The notes under the pieces were generated by a model. It did no database searches and was not told the DNA's origin. It was given only the letters and a program-made list of their open reading frames with translations. Below, one piece after another: positions 28,513-39,803 of a stretch of DNA of 64,000 nt (the stretch's first letter is position 1; each line of letters opens with the position of its first letter). A program made the translations under genes and the position numbers. The stretch comes from Coccinella septempunctata (Eukaryota; Arthropoda; Insecta; Coleoptera; Coccinellidae). The stretch spans positions 36,670,001-36,734,000 of the forward strand of contig NC_058192.1 of the NCBI RefSeq assembly GCF_907165205.1, written 5' to 3'.

Positions 28513-29464
28513 TAAGATGTCTAAAACACTGGTGTGTGCACTTGTCACTTTTTGCAAGCATCAACATTTCAGAAAATCGGGGATATGGGATCAGTTTCGT
28601 GGCGGCGCCACCATGTCATTTGCTTCGTTCTATCCTTGTTCTACCAAAGGAAGTCCAATGATACTCTCTCGTTTTATTTTGTTTTGCGTTGATATCGAAT
28701 GTCGATCAACGTCCAACGAGTTCAAAATATAAACTTGGACTGGTGCATTTTGTCAGCTGTTGAGGAATATTTGTGCTTTGCAGTTCAATTTTCGTTGTAA
28801 AAACAAACACTATCGAATAAGGGTTCGATAGTGATTACTGTTCTTCAAGATAATTTCCGTTTGACAACTTGAATTCGTGAGGGGGGTAATTCAATATGAT
28901 TTTAATAAACACAGTCAAATATCCAGAATATTCAGTTGACGGAAAGGAAATTTTCACTATATCTACTCAGGAAGAATATTTGAAGTAACAGACTCGAATA
29001 GATTTATGTATTTCTGATTCTCAATACATGCTCACAATTCACATTACATATTTCCAATACAGTTTCTTTGAAATATTGCTGAAGTTTCCATAAAACTTAG
29101 CTATATCGGTTCCTAATGTTCATTCATCTGATTTGGTTCTGCTTCAAATTCCAACAACACCGAATTCTTAGCTGTAGCTCTTGTTTGTCCATATGGAAAA
29201 CTTAACCTACTGAACGACATGTTGAATAAATGAATGTTCTACACCTCTTTCTCGAAACTAATACATTTTCACACACCAATTAATCGCTTATAAATACAAC
29301 ATATTCGTACGTCGTAGGAAATTATTTTCAAATATCAAATGACAATGCTCTGTCAAATTCTAAACAGCGCTACCTACAGTGGAGAAAACGAAACTGATCC
29401 CATATCCCCACGAAATTAAAAACAAAATCGAATCAGTGAATACACCAGAGTTTTAGACATCTTA
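28513..29464. mobile_element. Non-autonomous DNA transposon (952 bp) inside PLE
   Basis: It is flanked by the 8-bp duplication ATGTTGGC (28505-28512 and 29465-29472). Ends are inverted: TAAGATGTCTAAAAC left, same sequence on the reverse strand right, with similarity extending about 80 bp. A perfect 22-bp inverted pair lies at 28579-28600 and 29388-29409. No transposase is encoded. An 8-bp duplication fits hAT, P or Merlin-type superfamilies; the end sequence does not decide between them. Confidence 0.85.
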
Positions 29465-29772
29465 ATGTTGGCCAAACTTCCCAATGGGTGAAAAACAGAA
29501 TAAGTCTACACAGATCAGACATTAAAAACTATAAAGATAGATGTGCATTGGCGACACATGCGCATAACCTGGACCATCAAATTGAGTTTGAAACCGTAGA
29601 AATTTTAAAAACTGAAAACAATTACAACAAGAGACTTATCCACGACATGATCCAAATAAATAAAAGAGAAAACTCTATAAATAAAAAATCTGACACCAAA
29701 AAATTAAGTAATATATACAGCTATCTGTTAAAAAAAGAAACTGAATTCTATGACGGCCCACTCGATGAGTGA
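29465..29772 (+). pseudogene. PLE copy 1, GIY-YIG endonuclease C-terminal part
   Basis: Continuation of the nuclease after the transposon: VGQTSQWVKNRISLHRSDIK at the start (first residues duplicated by the target duplication), DRCALATHAHNLDHQIEFE, ending KKSDTKKLSNIYSYLL. Sequence agrees closely with the inverted arm at 16858-17457, which shows the uninterrupted order. Confidence 0.85.
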
Positions 29773-30026
29773 TTGGACAGAAGGACAGATGACATTACTT
29801 CAAGAAATACTACCCAGAAAATATAACTTGAGAGAAAATATTACAGTGCTTTTTAAGTTAAGAATTCATTCAATGAACATACCAAATTGTATTTTAAAAA
29901 CAAAAAATTTTTCCATATAATGTTACACCAGTTACAATTGTCATTAAATAACCTCAAATTCGGTAATGTACGAGATGATTTTAATTTACGTGAATGTATT
30001 AATGTTTGTATCTGTTTATTTTAGAC

Positions 30027-30064
30027 ACCCTGAAGAAGCAATAAAGTATTGCGAAAGCTTGGTT
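30027..30064 (+). ncRNA. PLE hammerhead ribozyme motif (copy 1, right end)
   Basis: CTGAAGA at 30030-30036, perfect stem II GCAATA/TATTGC with loop AAG, and GAAA at 30053-30056. It is the mirror copy of the motif at 16573-16599, so both ends of the PLE carry it. Confidence 0.75.
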
Positions 30065-30125
30065 TAGAAAAAAGAGTACCACATTTTTTCCTATCAAAAG
30101 TGAGCCTCTATTCCCTGAAACATAT

Positions 30126-30128
<3 letters not shown>

Positions 30129-30159
<31 letters not shown>
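30129..30159. repeat. (TA)n tract at the right PLE end
   Basis: About 31 bases of TA dinucleotide directly after the PLE end motif catatgttta. On its right the sequence continues into the BEL element's 3' region. Confidence 0.9.
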
Positions 30160-30161
<2 letters not shown>

Positions 30162-30241
30162 AATTGAGAAATTCAATTCAATAAGAGTGTTGCATTAACA
30201 TAACCGCCCACCTAAAATATACATATTTTAAAGAGAAGAAA

Positions 30242-30358
30242 TTAAAAAAAATTAAAATTCAGCAATAAATATTGCTGGGGTAATGGACACAACTTTACTA
30301 TAGGACGTTGCATCACACTTTGGCTAGTACGAACGGTAGCTACACGAGCTATTCCATC
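30242..30358 (-). pseudogene. BEL copy 1, last codons of integrase
   Basis: The minus strand encodes DGIARVATVRTSQSVMQRPI then VKLCPLP, the conserved C-terminal end of BEL/Pao polyproteins. It is separated from the rest of the integrase by the LINE at 30359-34368; the preceding residues (KLHLGL) are at about 34369-34390. Confidence 0.85.
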
Positions 30359-30443
30359 TACAACAACAACAACAAAATACTTTATTTCCATTTGAATGAT
30401 CACATCATTATAGAAAAGGTCAGTAGAATTACAATAGGCACAG

Positions 30444-30586
30444 GTGAATGAATCGATTTGAAAAAGAGAAAAAATACAAAAAAGTACATTACAAAGAGAA
30501 TTACAAAAAATATCAGGTGAATGAATCAATTTGAAAAAAAAAAAAAATACAAAAAAGTACATTACAAAGAGAATTACAGAAAAATA
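30444..30586. repeat. Tandem duplication of about 72 bp in LINE 3' region
   Basis: Two successive units begin CAGGTGAATGAATC and contain AATACAAAAAAGTACATTAC. They differ mainly in an A run. The second overlaps the end of ORF2. Confidence 0.85.
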
Positions 30587-33471
30587 TCCTCAACCTTATA
30601 ATAACATTTTTCCAGTAGATACTGCTTTAATTTGTTTTTGAAAACTTTTATGTTACAAGAACTTTTTATATCCTCAGTTAGGTTATTGAAAATTTTTAAT
30701 CCAAGATAGAACGGTGACCGCCTACCGATTCTGTATTTGAAACTGGGTAAAACTAAATCCGAACGGTTTCTTGTCTCATAATTATGATTGTCAGAATTTT
30801 TTAAGAGTGAGTTCTTATTAACAAAAACATCCGAAGCCATCTCCAATATCAGTAATGATGGCAGAGTGAGCAATTGAAACTTCATGAAATATGGTTTGCA
30901 TGATACTCTCTGTGTTATTCCCGCAATACACCGTATTATTCTTTTCTGTAGGAGAAAAACATCTTCAGCAAAAGAGGACGCGCCCCAAAACACTACACCA
31001 TACCTAAGTCTAGAAGAAACCTGAGCATGATACACTAAAAGAAGTTGATCCAATGTCAAGACTCTCTTCAAGTTTCTTAATAAAAAACAGACTGAATTCA
31101 GTTTGGTGCAAATATTTTCACAGTGAGATCTCCAGTTAAGATTTTCATCCAAAGTTATCCCTAGGAATTTAACCGTTTCAACCCTCTTTAGTTGGACACC
31201 GTGAGCGCTAACATTAACATCAATATTCTTACCATAATTATGAAATACTAAGTAACCAGTCTTCTCAAAATTTATATGCAAAGAGTTTTCACAGAACCAG
31301 TTGTACATCTCTTCAAAACATCTTCGCACTACTTCATCGAGATTGATGTTATTTCTCGCTTTAATGATTGCTGATACATCATCTGCGTATAGGAACAAAT
31401 CAAAAATAAGATGGAATATATCATTAATAAACAAGATGAAAAGTACAGGACCCAAAACTGAACCCTGAGGCACACCCGTCTCCGACTTCAAATAGTCTGA
31501 AAAGACTTGGTCAACGCAAACAAACTGTCTCCTGTTTTTGAGGTAATCCTTAATCCAACTCAAAGCCACTCCACGGAAACCGATCTTTTCAAGCTTTTTT
31601 AATAGCAACTTATGATCGACGCAGTCAAATGCCTTACTTAAGTCACAAAAAATTCCTGTAGGGCAATCACCGCTCTCTAAGTGTTCCACGACAAATTTTA
31701 GAAACCCATGAACTGCATCATTGGTACTCCGTCCGCCACGAAAGCCAAACTGCCTATCGTCCAATATTTTATGAATATCTAGGAACCTCATCATTCGATC
31801 AAGGGAACAATATTCAAAGATCTTAGAAAATACCGATGTTAAAGATATGGGACGATAATTGCTCATGTCTTCTCTATCGCCTTTCTTATGTATAGGTAAG
31901 ATCTTGTTAACCTTCAATTTATCCGGAAAAGCACCGCATGAAAAGGACAGATTGATCAAGTAAGTTAGCGGCTTTGAAATCTCACTGAGGCAGCTTTTAA
32001 TCAGAAATGCGGGTACATCATCATAGCCTGCAGAATTCTTTGGTTTCAGCTTATTGCTAATCAGACTGCAGAACTCCTGTTTCACGAATGGGAACAAAAA
32101 AATTGTTGAATGATTTGAGGTTATTCTATCTTTGAATGATTTTTTAGGAATCTGGCTTCTTGAAGTGAAAGGTGCATCAACAAAAAATTGGTTGAACAGA
32201 TTTGCAATTTCAATAGGGTCCTCAAACACTTTGTCCCTGTCTTTGACCCTTGAACATATTGACCTACTACGCTTCCCATTTCCGAGTTCATTTATAATAC
32301 TCCAAGCAGTTCTCACTTTATTATCCGATCTATTGATTTTATTTTGATAAAAGTTTCACCTCGTATTCTCAACGAGTTTGGAATGTGTACTCCTGCGTAC
32401 ACGATACAACTCATCTAATTCAGGAAAAGTTTTCCTTAAATCTGCTAATTTTTTTAGAGCAGAACTTGATGACCTAACTCGTTCATCTATCCATATTTTA
32501 TTTCGTTTTTTATAAAAAATTTTTAAAGGAAAATTGACATTGAAGTAGTACTGAAAAATACGATAGAAGTTATCAAACGCAACATCTACATTACTACTCT
32601 TATAAACATCACTCCAGTCCTCCCCAACTAATTGATCAACAAAATCCGCGATATTTGACTTGCTGAAGTCTCTCCTATATTCGTGAGATATTTTTGACTG
32701 AGACTCCTGGAAATCAGTGTGAAGAAGACCTTTATGGTCGGAATAATGAACATCAACCACAATTGTTGACGATTGTCGACTATTTGAAAAAACATAATCT
32801 AATGTGTTGTTTTGACGTGTCTTCTGATATACGGTGTTATGCAGATTATAACTTCCCAAAATGTTTGCAAGATTTCTGTACTCCTTCTGATCTCGAGAAG
32901 GATCTATATTGAAATCACCACAAAGAATAAATTTCAAATTCGGTTCATACAAAAATTCAAGAACAGCACAGAGCTGCTCCAAAAATAACATGAAATCAGT
33001 GTTTACACAAGAACGATAACAATTTAATATTACAGTTTTTACCTTAGTTTGTATATAGCAAATTCCACATATCTCGAATTGTTTCTCAACACAGAATCTT
33101 TCCAAGTCAAGTTTGTTAGTTTGGACACTGTTCTTACACCAAATTCCGACACCACCTCCTTTTAATCTGGACCTGCAGAAACTAGCTCCACGGTAGAAAC
33201 CCGGAAAATGTACACAATCAATATTAAAGTCTCGGCACCATACTTCATTGAAGCACAGGAAATGTAGATTCTGAATTTCCAAGAATTCACTAGTTATCAG
33301 ATCAACTTTACCAGACGTAAGACACTGGCAATTCAAAGATAGCAGATGGTAGTTTGTGATCTTATTGACGGTATGATTTTTTCGGTGGTGTCGCGAAAAA
33401 TCCTTTAGATATTCGATTTCTTCATTGTTAGATGGAAGAAAAAAGAATTTAATCTTGTACCTTCCGGCCAA
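30574..33471 (-). pseudogene. CR1/L2-group ORF2: endonuclease and reverse transcriptase, one stop
   Basis: One frame throughout, interrupted only by a TGA at 32358-32356 between the two domains. Endonuclease part: YHLLSLNCQCLTS, FNEVWCRD, GGGVGIWCK, CGDFNIDPS, SDHKGLLH. Polymerase part: SAGYDDVP, NYRPISLTSVFSK, FCDLSKAFDCVDH, GVPQGSVLGPVLF, LYADDVSAII. The C-terminal HNYETRNRSDL and KIFNNL segments suit the CR1/L2 group. A single stop suggests fairly young decay. Confidence 0.82.
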
Positions 33472-34336
33472 ATATCCGGATTCTTCAAAGATTCAGAATC
33501 CGAAACAGGAACACCTACTTTAAAAGAAGAATATTCCCCAGGTCGGCGGGATGTGAGCTTTTCACAAAATACATCAGAGAATCCATTGGCTCTCAGATGC
33601 TCCTTCAACACTTCCTCATCAACAGTAGGATGGAGTCTGCACACATGAAAATAATCCAACTTCTTTGCACTCATAATGGAAATCCTGGAACCTCTTCCAC
33701 TTCCTATTATACTCTGATCAGATCTTTTAATTTTCCTAGATTTTCTCTTCCTCTCAACGTCGATGAAAGGACCCTCAACAGTAGAATCGGAATCTTGAGT
33801 TTTAACTTTATCACCTCATTCAATGTAGTGACAGCTTTTTTCTTTTGCAGCCCCGATTGTGGTTGCTTCGGAATCGCTCCCTCAGTATTAACTAGAAGGA
33901 TATCTTCACTACTTGGATCCTTTCCCTGAGCTTGAGAAATTTTGTCATGTACGGCAACACTGCTTTTAACTTTCGAGCTATATTTGTTTGTTTTCATCAA
34001 TTCAATAATCAAATTTTTGTCTGCAATAGTTTCTTTCATATGATCCAACATCGTCTCAGAACAGTTCAGTTCGGCTGTTAAAACTTTGATTTCATTTTCC
34101 AATGTTATTATCGAAATATCGGATTTACAAATTTCTAGGTTAGATTGTTGTTGATGTTTACACGAGATTTTACTCACATTTTGATCAGCGAAATTAATTT
34201 CAGGAGTCTCAATGAGATCCCTTAGTTCTTGGGTAACAGTAAGCCCTTTTGAAACTTTTTTATTAAGAATAATATCAACTAAATATTCTTTTTTTAATTT
34301 CATCAATTCACTAACAACATCCGCATTCGGCGCCAT
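33405..34336 (-). pseudogene. LINE ORF1, frameshifted
   Basis: From ATG 34336 a Lys-rich, coiled-coil-containing frame runs to 33707. The C-terminal domain is in another frame (33674-33405) with VCRLHPTVDEEVLKEHLRAN and YSSFKVGV, typical of ORF1 C-termini of insect LINEs. The shift lies near 33680-33710. Its end overlaps the start of ORF2. Confidence 0.6.
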
Positions 34337-34368
34337 CTCAACAGATGGCAGATGGCTCAACAGATGAT

Positions 34369-36290
34369 AAACCTAGATGTAGTTTCTCAATTCGTGCCAA
34401 CCGCCGGCGCAAGGGAGAAATAGGTCCATCATTATTGAGGACAAGCATGCCCGGTTTTAGGGTAGAATTCGGATGTTTATCCCATTTTTTTCGTTGTTGT
34501 AACGTATGTAGATACTCTTTGTGCCAACGTTTCCAAAAATCTGCATGAAGTCGCAAGAGCAATTGACATCTAGATAGCCTATTGATTTGCAGATGAGACA
34601 AATCATCATCTGGTAGCGATGTTAAGGGTTCAAGAGTCAAAAAATGACCTGGCGTCAAGGCGAATGGGTCATTTGGATCACTGCTCAACGGGCAAAGTGG
34701 TCGCGAATTCAGAACCGCTTCGATTTGCGTCAGAACCGTATACAGTTCTTCGTAAGTCAGTTTCTGTTCACCTATTACCCTCATTAATTGCGTTTTAACT
34801 GATTTTATTCCGGCTTCCCAGAGACCGCCAAAGTGAGATGCGGATGGAGGGTTGAAGCTCCAATCAATATGCTCAGATAGCATTGCGGAACAAAGTACGT
34901 AAAAGGCCGTAGGCTCCACGAAAATTTTTACCACCGTCACTAAAGATCCTATTACACCGCCCTCTGCGGGCTATAAAGCGTCGTAAAGCTGCCAGGAAAG
35001 CTTCGGAGGAAAGGTAAGAAACCAATTCTAGGTGTATTGCCTTAACGGCGAAACAAATGAAAAGGCAGACGTATGCTTTAATATATTTAGTACCTCGTGA
35101 TCTTGACATAGTGATAAGGAAAGGACCACCAAAATCAACACCAACACATTGAAATGGCTTTACCTGGTTTAAACGGCTAGAAGGCAAGTCTCCCATAAAC
35201 GGTTGAACGGTTTTAGGATTTGAACGGAAGCAAGTATTACATTTTGAGAGCACGCGATGTATAGCTCGTCTGGATGAAAGTATCCAAAATTGCTGACAAA
35301 TAAGATACTGCAATGCTTGATGACCTGGCTGCAAATGTTTTAAGTGGAAATGGCGAATTATAAGATCCGTCAAAGGATGTTGGCAAGGAAGTAAAGCAGG
35401 GTATTTGCTCTCAAAGGAGAGCCCTGAAAGAGTAATTCGACCGCCCACCCTGAGAATATCATCCGAGTCAAGGAAAGGATTCAGTTTCCTGAAAGGTTTT
35501 GACAAAAGTTTACCTTTTCGTGGATGATCGATTTCCACACTAAAAATATCCACCTGAACTTGCTTTACAAGAGATTGTAAGGCATGTGTTAACTCCGAAA
35601 TAGTTGACATGCCTTGGCAAGGTGATGAAGAATTTCGAGCATTGAAGCAGAACCTCAGAATGTATGCTAAAATCCTTTGAATTTTCGAAAGAGATGAAAA
35701 CTGTGATATTAGATCGTTAGTCAAGGATTTCTGAACCGATGTTGTCAAGACAATTTTCCGTTCTTCTTCCGAGCAGAGAGAAGAATCTTCAGTATGGGTA
35801 AATGACGTGCTAAGAACTTGATTCAATCTTAACCAAGTCGGTCCCGACCACCACTTAGTGCAATTTACCAATCTGAACGGAGTTAAACCGCGAGAGCCGA
35901 AGTCAGAAGGGTTATCCTCTGATTTAACATGAAACCATTTTTCGGGAGGAACCAGATTTTGAATTTTAGTTGTTCGATTGCTCACAAAAGATTTCCTCTT
36001 ATGAGGCGACGATTTGATCCAAGACAGAGCAACGGTTGAATCAGACCAGGCGCATAGTTCAGAAAACCTAACAGATGGATAGGTGGAGACCACAAATGAA
36101 ATTAGTTTGGCCAACAATAGAGCAGCACATAACTCGAGACGACGAAGAGATATGCGCTTAATGGGAGCAACTTTGGATTTCGCACAGATGAGAAAAGTTT
36201 CAATTTGTTCTGATGAATAAATGAAACTGAAATATATTACAGCTGCATAACCTCATTCACTGCTATCGCCGAATCCATGTAATTCTAATC
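34369..36290 (-). pseudogene. BEL copy 1, RNase H and integrase, with stop and frameshifts
   Basis: After a shift near 36297, a frame with an LHGF motif starts the RNase H; it has a TGA near 36254 and continues with CAWSDSTVALSWI. Integrase follows: an HHCC-type zinc region (HFHLKHLQPGH, then CNTC), first Asp in CVGVDFGGPF, second in FSDGGKNF (usual SDNG altered to SDGG), and Glu in GGLWEAGIKSVK. A further frameshift lies near 34930. The product cannot be made intact. Confidence 0.8.
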
Positions 36291-38690
36291 TTATATGTGA
36301 TTGTTGGAAAATGAACGTGGAATACGTAGATCTTGTAGATGAGAAAGTTCATCTTTACATTGATTCCAACAGTGCACGACGTCAGGAGTAGGCGTCTGGT
36401 CCCACTGCAAACCTTGAATCCAAAGAACCTGTATGAGATGCTTCCTGAAAAAGGTAAAAGGAGTTAAAAAACCCAAAGGATCGTAAATTCGTGCAAGTTG
36501 CGATAATATGCTACGTTTCGTGCAAATTGAATCTATCTTCGATGCTGCAAAGGAAAAGGTATAACTATTGGGATTCCAGCAAAGTCCTAGAATCTTCATA
36601 AATTCCCCATCAGTGAATGAGAAGGACTGCATCAGCTGGTGTTCCGTTGGAATTCCTTCGAGAAGCTTTGGCTCATTACTCGCCCATTTTCGCAGTTCAA
36701 AGCCCCCTATATTCAAAAGAGAAATGAGGTCATTTCGGAGATTTATAGCCTTTCGAAGATCATCGGAACCCGAGACAATATCATCGATGTATATATCCTC
36801 ATATAAGATCCTAGAAGCTAAAGGATAGCTATCCTTCTCGTCGGCTGCCAATTTACGCAAGGTTCGAAGCGCCAGAAAAGGAGCTGAAGACAACCCATAA
36901 GTAACAGTGTTTAACTCATAACACCTTATTGACTCTGAAGGCGAAAATCTCCAGAGAATGCGCTGATATTTACGATGACCTGAGTGAATCAGAATTTGGC
37001 GATACATTTGTCGTATATCGGCCGTGAACACAAACTTATGTGTACGAAATCGGAGAAGAATAGTAGCAATATCCTTTTGCAGTTTTTAACCTGTAAGAAG
37101 ACAATCATTCAAGGACGAGTGACCAGCAACCTTCGCTGAAGCATCAAACACAACCCTGAGTTTAGTTGAAGTGCTATCGGGTTTGAGAACGCAATGGTGT
37201 GGAATGAAATAAGAAGATTCATCAGAAGGCTTTGACTCTACCAACGTCATATGGTTAGATTCTAAATAATCTTGCATAAAGTCATTATATTGTTGCCGGA
37301 GAGAGGAATCTTTATCGAGTCGTTTCTCCAGCAACAAGAAACGACGCAATGCCAATGAATAAGTGTCGCCAAATGAATCGGGAATAGACTGTTTGAAGGG
37401 AAGTGAGACACTAAAACCACCCGTTATACTATCTCGAGAGATATCTTTCTTGAAAATCTCTTCACAGAGAATCTCATCGGAAGAATGTGATTCCGATGCC
37501 GAAATTGGAAGGTCTTCGAGTTCCCAAAATGCCTTTAAAGTTGCGTTCAGAGATGAATCTAGGGTTGCATGCAATGAATTCACTACATTACAAGAAGAAT
37601 GAGTTCTGCCCATCAAGACCCAACCGAAAACAGTTTCGAGCGCCGAAGGTTTTCCTACCTCACCATCCTGACGACCATCAAGAAGTAAAGAAGGAAATAT
37701 TTGTGCTCCTAGTAGCATGTCAACACTACCAGGTTTATTGAAATTCGGATCTGCCAACTTCAGTGATTGATAAGATGAAAATTTGGTTGTGAAATTTGGC
37801 AAATCTGAACAAATTTTTGGGATCACAACAGCATCAAAAGAAAAGATTGGATGCGTAATTTCTCGAGGACGGATTGTGCAAGTGACAGTAGAAGATGATG
37901 GAGATGATCTTTCCCCTATTCCTTTAATGCATAAAAATGATTTGGATAATGGAAGTCCAAGTGAAGCAAAGCACTTTCTAGTGATGATATTAGTTTTTGA
38001 ACCACTGTCTAAAAGAACTCTCACAGTTTTATAATTTCCCCAGGCATCGAGAGTTTCTACCTGAGCTGTAGCGAGAAGAACATTGGAAGTAATCGAAGAT
38101 GCTGTGGTAGTGAAACTCTGAGCAGAACTACATAAATTGTTTTCTGAAGATGTTAAAGTTTGTTTTTCCCTTTCATCGGAATCGATATGTAGCAAAGAAT
38201 GGTGTCTCCTTGAGCAAGAACGACAACATTTAGAAGCGCATTTCGAAATATCATGTGCTGAATGCAAACAATTTATACACCAATTGTTACTTTGGGCGAT
38301 CTTCAATCTTTCAGTTGGCGTTTTGGACAGAAATGAATAGCATTTATAAATACTATGCAATGAATTGCAATAATTACATTTTAGTTTTGAAGGCGTATTA
38401 TTAGATTGAGCAAGGAAAATAGAAGTTGATTTATTTGAAGAAAGATTTTGTTGTTTAGTTTGAGTTTGAGAAAGTGGACTGTATTTGGGTTTAGTCGAGG
38501 TAGAAAGAGCTGCAGATTCTAGAGCGGTGCACTGATTCAGAAGAAAATTACGTAAATTTGTGAATGATGGAATATCTGACGAGCATTCTTGCAATTCGAA
38601 ACGTTTAATCGTAGCATTATCTAATTTTTGAATCATCATATGGAAAAGTATAAAGTCCCACTGATCAACAGGCAAATATTCATTTAATTA
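36291..38690 (-). pseudogene. BEL copy 1, gag C-terminus, protease and reverse transcriptase
   Basis: A single frame from about 38690 to 36291 with one TAA at 37088-37086. It holds the gag end (LPVDQWDFILFHMMIQKLD), zinc knuckles (CNYCNSLHSIYKC, CINCLHSAHDISKC), the aspartic protease VRVLLDSGSKTNI, and polymerase motifs RVVFDASAK, FTADIRQMYRQI and the catalytic YIDDIVSG. The gag N-terminus is missing; the frame hits a stop about 15 codons above LPVDQW. Confidence 0.85.
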
Positions 38691-39639
38691 TGATTTATCG
38701 TCGAAATAAATAGATAAAATAAATTAATCGTTACTTCAGATCCCCTTCCGATGCTCTGAACTGTTCAATTGTGTTTTTCTTAAAAACGGATGAAACATTA
38801 TACAGTGAAATTATTAGCAAAAAACGAAAAAAAAACTTCAACTTTAACGCCCTGTATCTTTTTCCACAGCAATATTTTATTGAGGTATATTTGGTCCTAT
38901 CGCCATATTTAGGTCCAAACAATCTGCCCTTAGCCTATGTCCCAATAGTTATGAATCACCCTCTACTTTTTCTACGAACGCATTCTGTTCGGGTCGACCT
39001 TTGTTCGTTTGTTTTTTTTGTTTTCCTTTAAAATTTGCCCCAGTGTGGTTGTTTGTCAACACCGCTTCCTCGGGCGACAAGGAGAGATCGTGGTTCAGAG
39101 AGGCAATCATTCCACTGAAAATTTGATCATTGTAGTGTGTCGCTAAGAAATTCACAAAATTCTAATTCAAATTCAATTCAAATTCACAAAAATGCTTATG
39201 CATCGTCAAAGCCAAAGGTGAGTCGAATTGCTATTTTGGTGCATTTTGATTTCATCTCTTTGAATTTAGATTATTTTGAATTGATTTAGTTTACAGTCCA
39301 CTTCTATCGGAGTCTTAACCATCGGACCATTAACATTGGTCCATTTGGTGCCAGATTCGCCTTTTCGTCTTCTCAATATTTAAAAATTAGAATTTTGTTT
39401 GTTTGATTTTCGAATTTCATTCGAAAGAAAAAATTGATTTTTTTACAAAAAAATATAGAATACACGTCAATCGCGTCGATCACAACTTCTTTCAATTCAT
39501 CGCTTGGGACGCATATGGTATAAATAACTCTTGATACGTATTTCAGGAATCGAAAAGATTCTTTTGTTTGAATGGTATACAGATTTGCATTCGAGCGGTA
39601 TTGTTGGATTCTTCGATTTTGAAATTACTTTCAAATTTC
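38691..39639. other. Non-coding stretch between two BEL elements
   Basis: AT-rich, no supported gene. Short direct repeats of AATTCAAATTC lie at about 39161-39185. It should contain the lost 5' region of BEL copy 1 and/or the 5' LTR and leader of BEL copy 2, but I could not define LTR ends or a primer-binding site by eye. An ATG-GTGAGT combination near 39192-39222 resembles a small exon but has no support. Confidence 0.4.
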
Positions 39640-39803
39640 GTTATGCCAACAGACATACAACATTACTTAGCGGTTCTGGCCGCAAATCGTTCTACGGCGG
39701 CTGATCGTATTCTTCTTCCTTCTTCTTCTTCTACGTGCGGTGCCCCACCGGGCTGAACTGAGGCCTCGTGACCCATTGTTCGTCCGCTTGTAGTTGGAGA
39801 GAC

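Larger units (their letters stand above)
16497..30130 (+). mobile_element. Penelope-like element (copy 1) with inverted head-to-head copy, heavily nested
   Basis: A plus-strand PLE part runs from about 27676 to 30130, and a 5'-truncated minus-strand part runs from about 27675 to 27496 and then from 17457 down to 16497. The two outer ends are inverted repeats of each other and both carry the same hammerhead. Partial inverted copies joined head to head are known for Penelope insertions. The minus arm is split at TTGA by a 10-kb LINE nest (17458-27495). The plus arm is split by a 952-bp DNA transposon (28513-29464). The right end is followed by (TA)n. Confidence 0.75.
30359..34368 (-). mobile_element. 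CR1/L2-group LINE inserted in BEL copy 1
   Basis: The 3' tail is (TTG)n (read as ACA repeats at 30359-30374) after AATAAA-like sequence. The 5' end is near 34368. It sits between adjacent codons of the BEL integrase, with a duplication of only 2-4 bases (TA/TTA). It carries ORF1 (frameshifted) and ORF2 (one stop), so it is nearly complete. Confidence 0.75.
30161..38690 (-). mobile_element. BEL/Pao LTR retrotransposon (copy 1), decayed, split by a LINE
   Basis: Minus-strand gag C-terminus, protease, reverse transcriptase, RNase H and integrase are all recognisable (38675 down to 34369, then 30358 to 30242). A purine-rich AGGTGGGCGG near 30205-30214 on the minus strand may be the polypurine tract before the 3' LTR. 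The LTR is cut by (TA)n and the PLE after about 45 bases. The 5' LTR and gag start are missing beyond 38690. Several stops and frameshifts make it a pseudogene. Confidence 0.75.

Noticed and set aside
39192..39222. Possible first exon (ATG with GTGAGT donor)
   Set aside because: No downstream exon keeps a useful frame; likely chance in the BEL leader.
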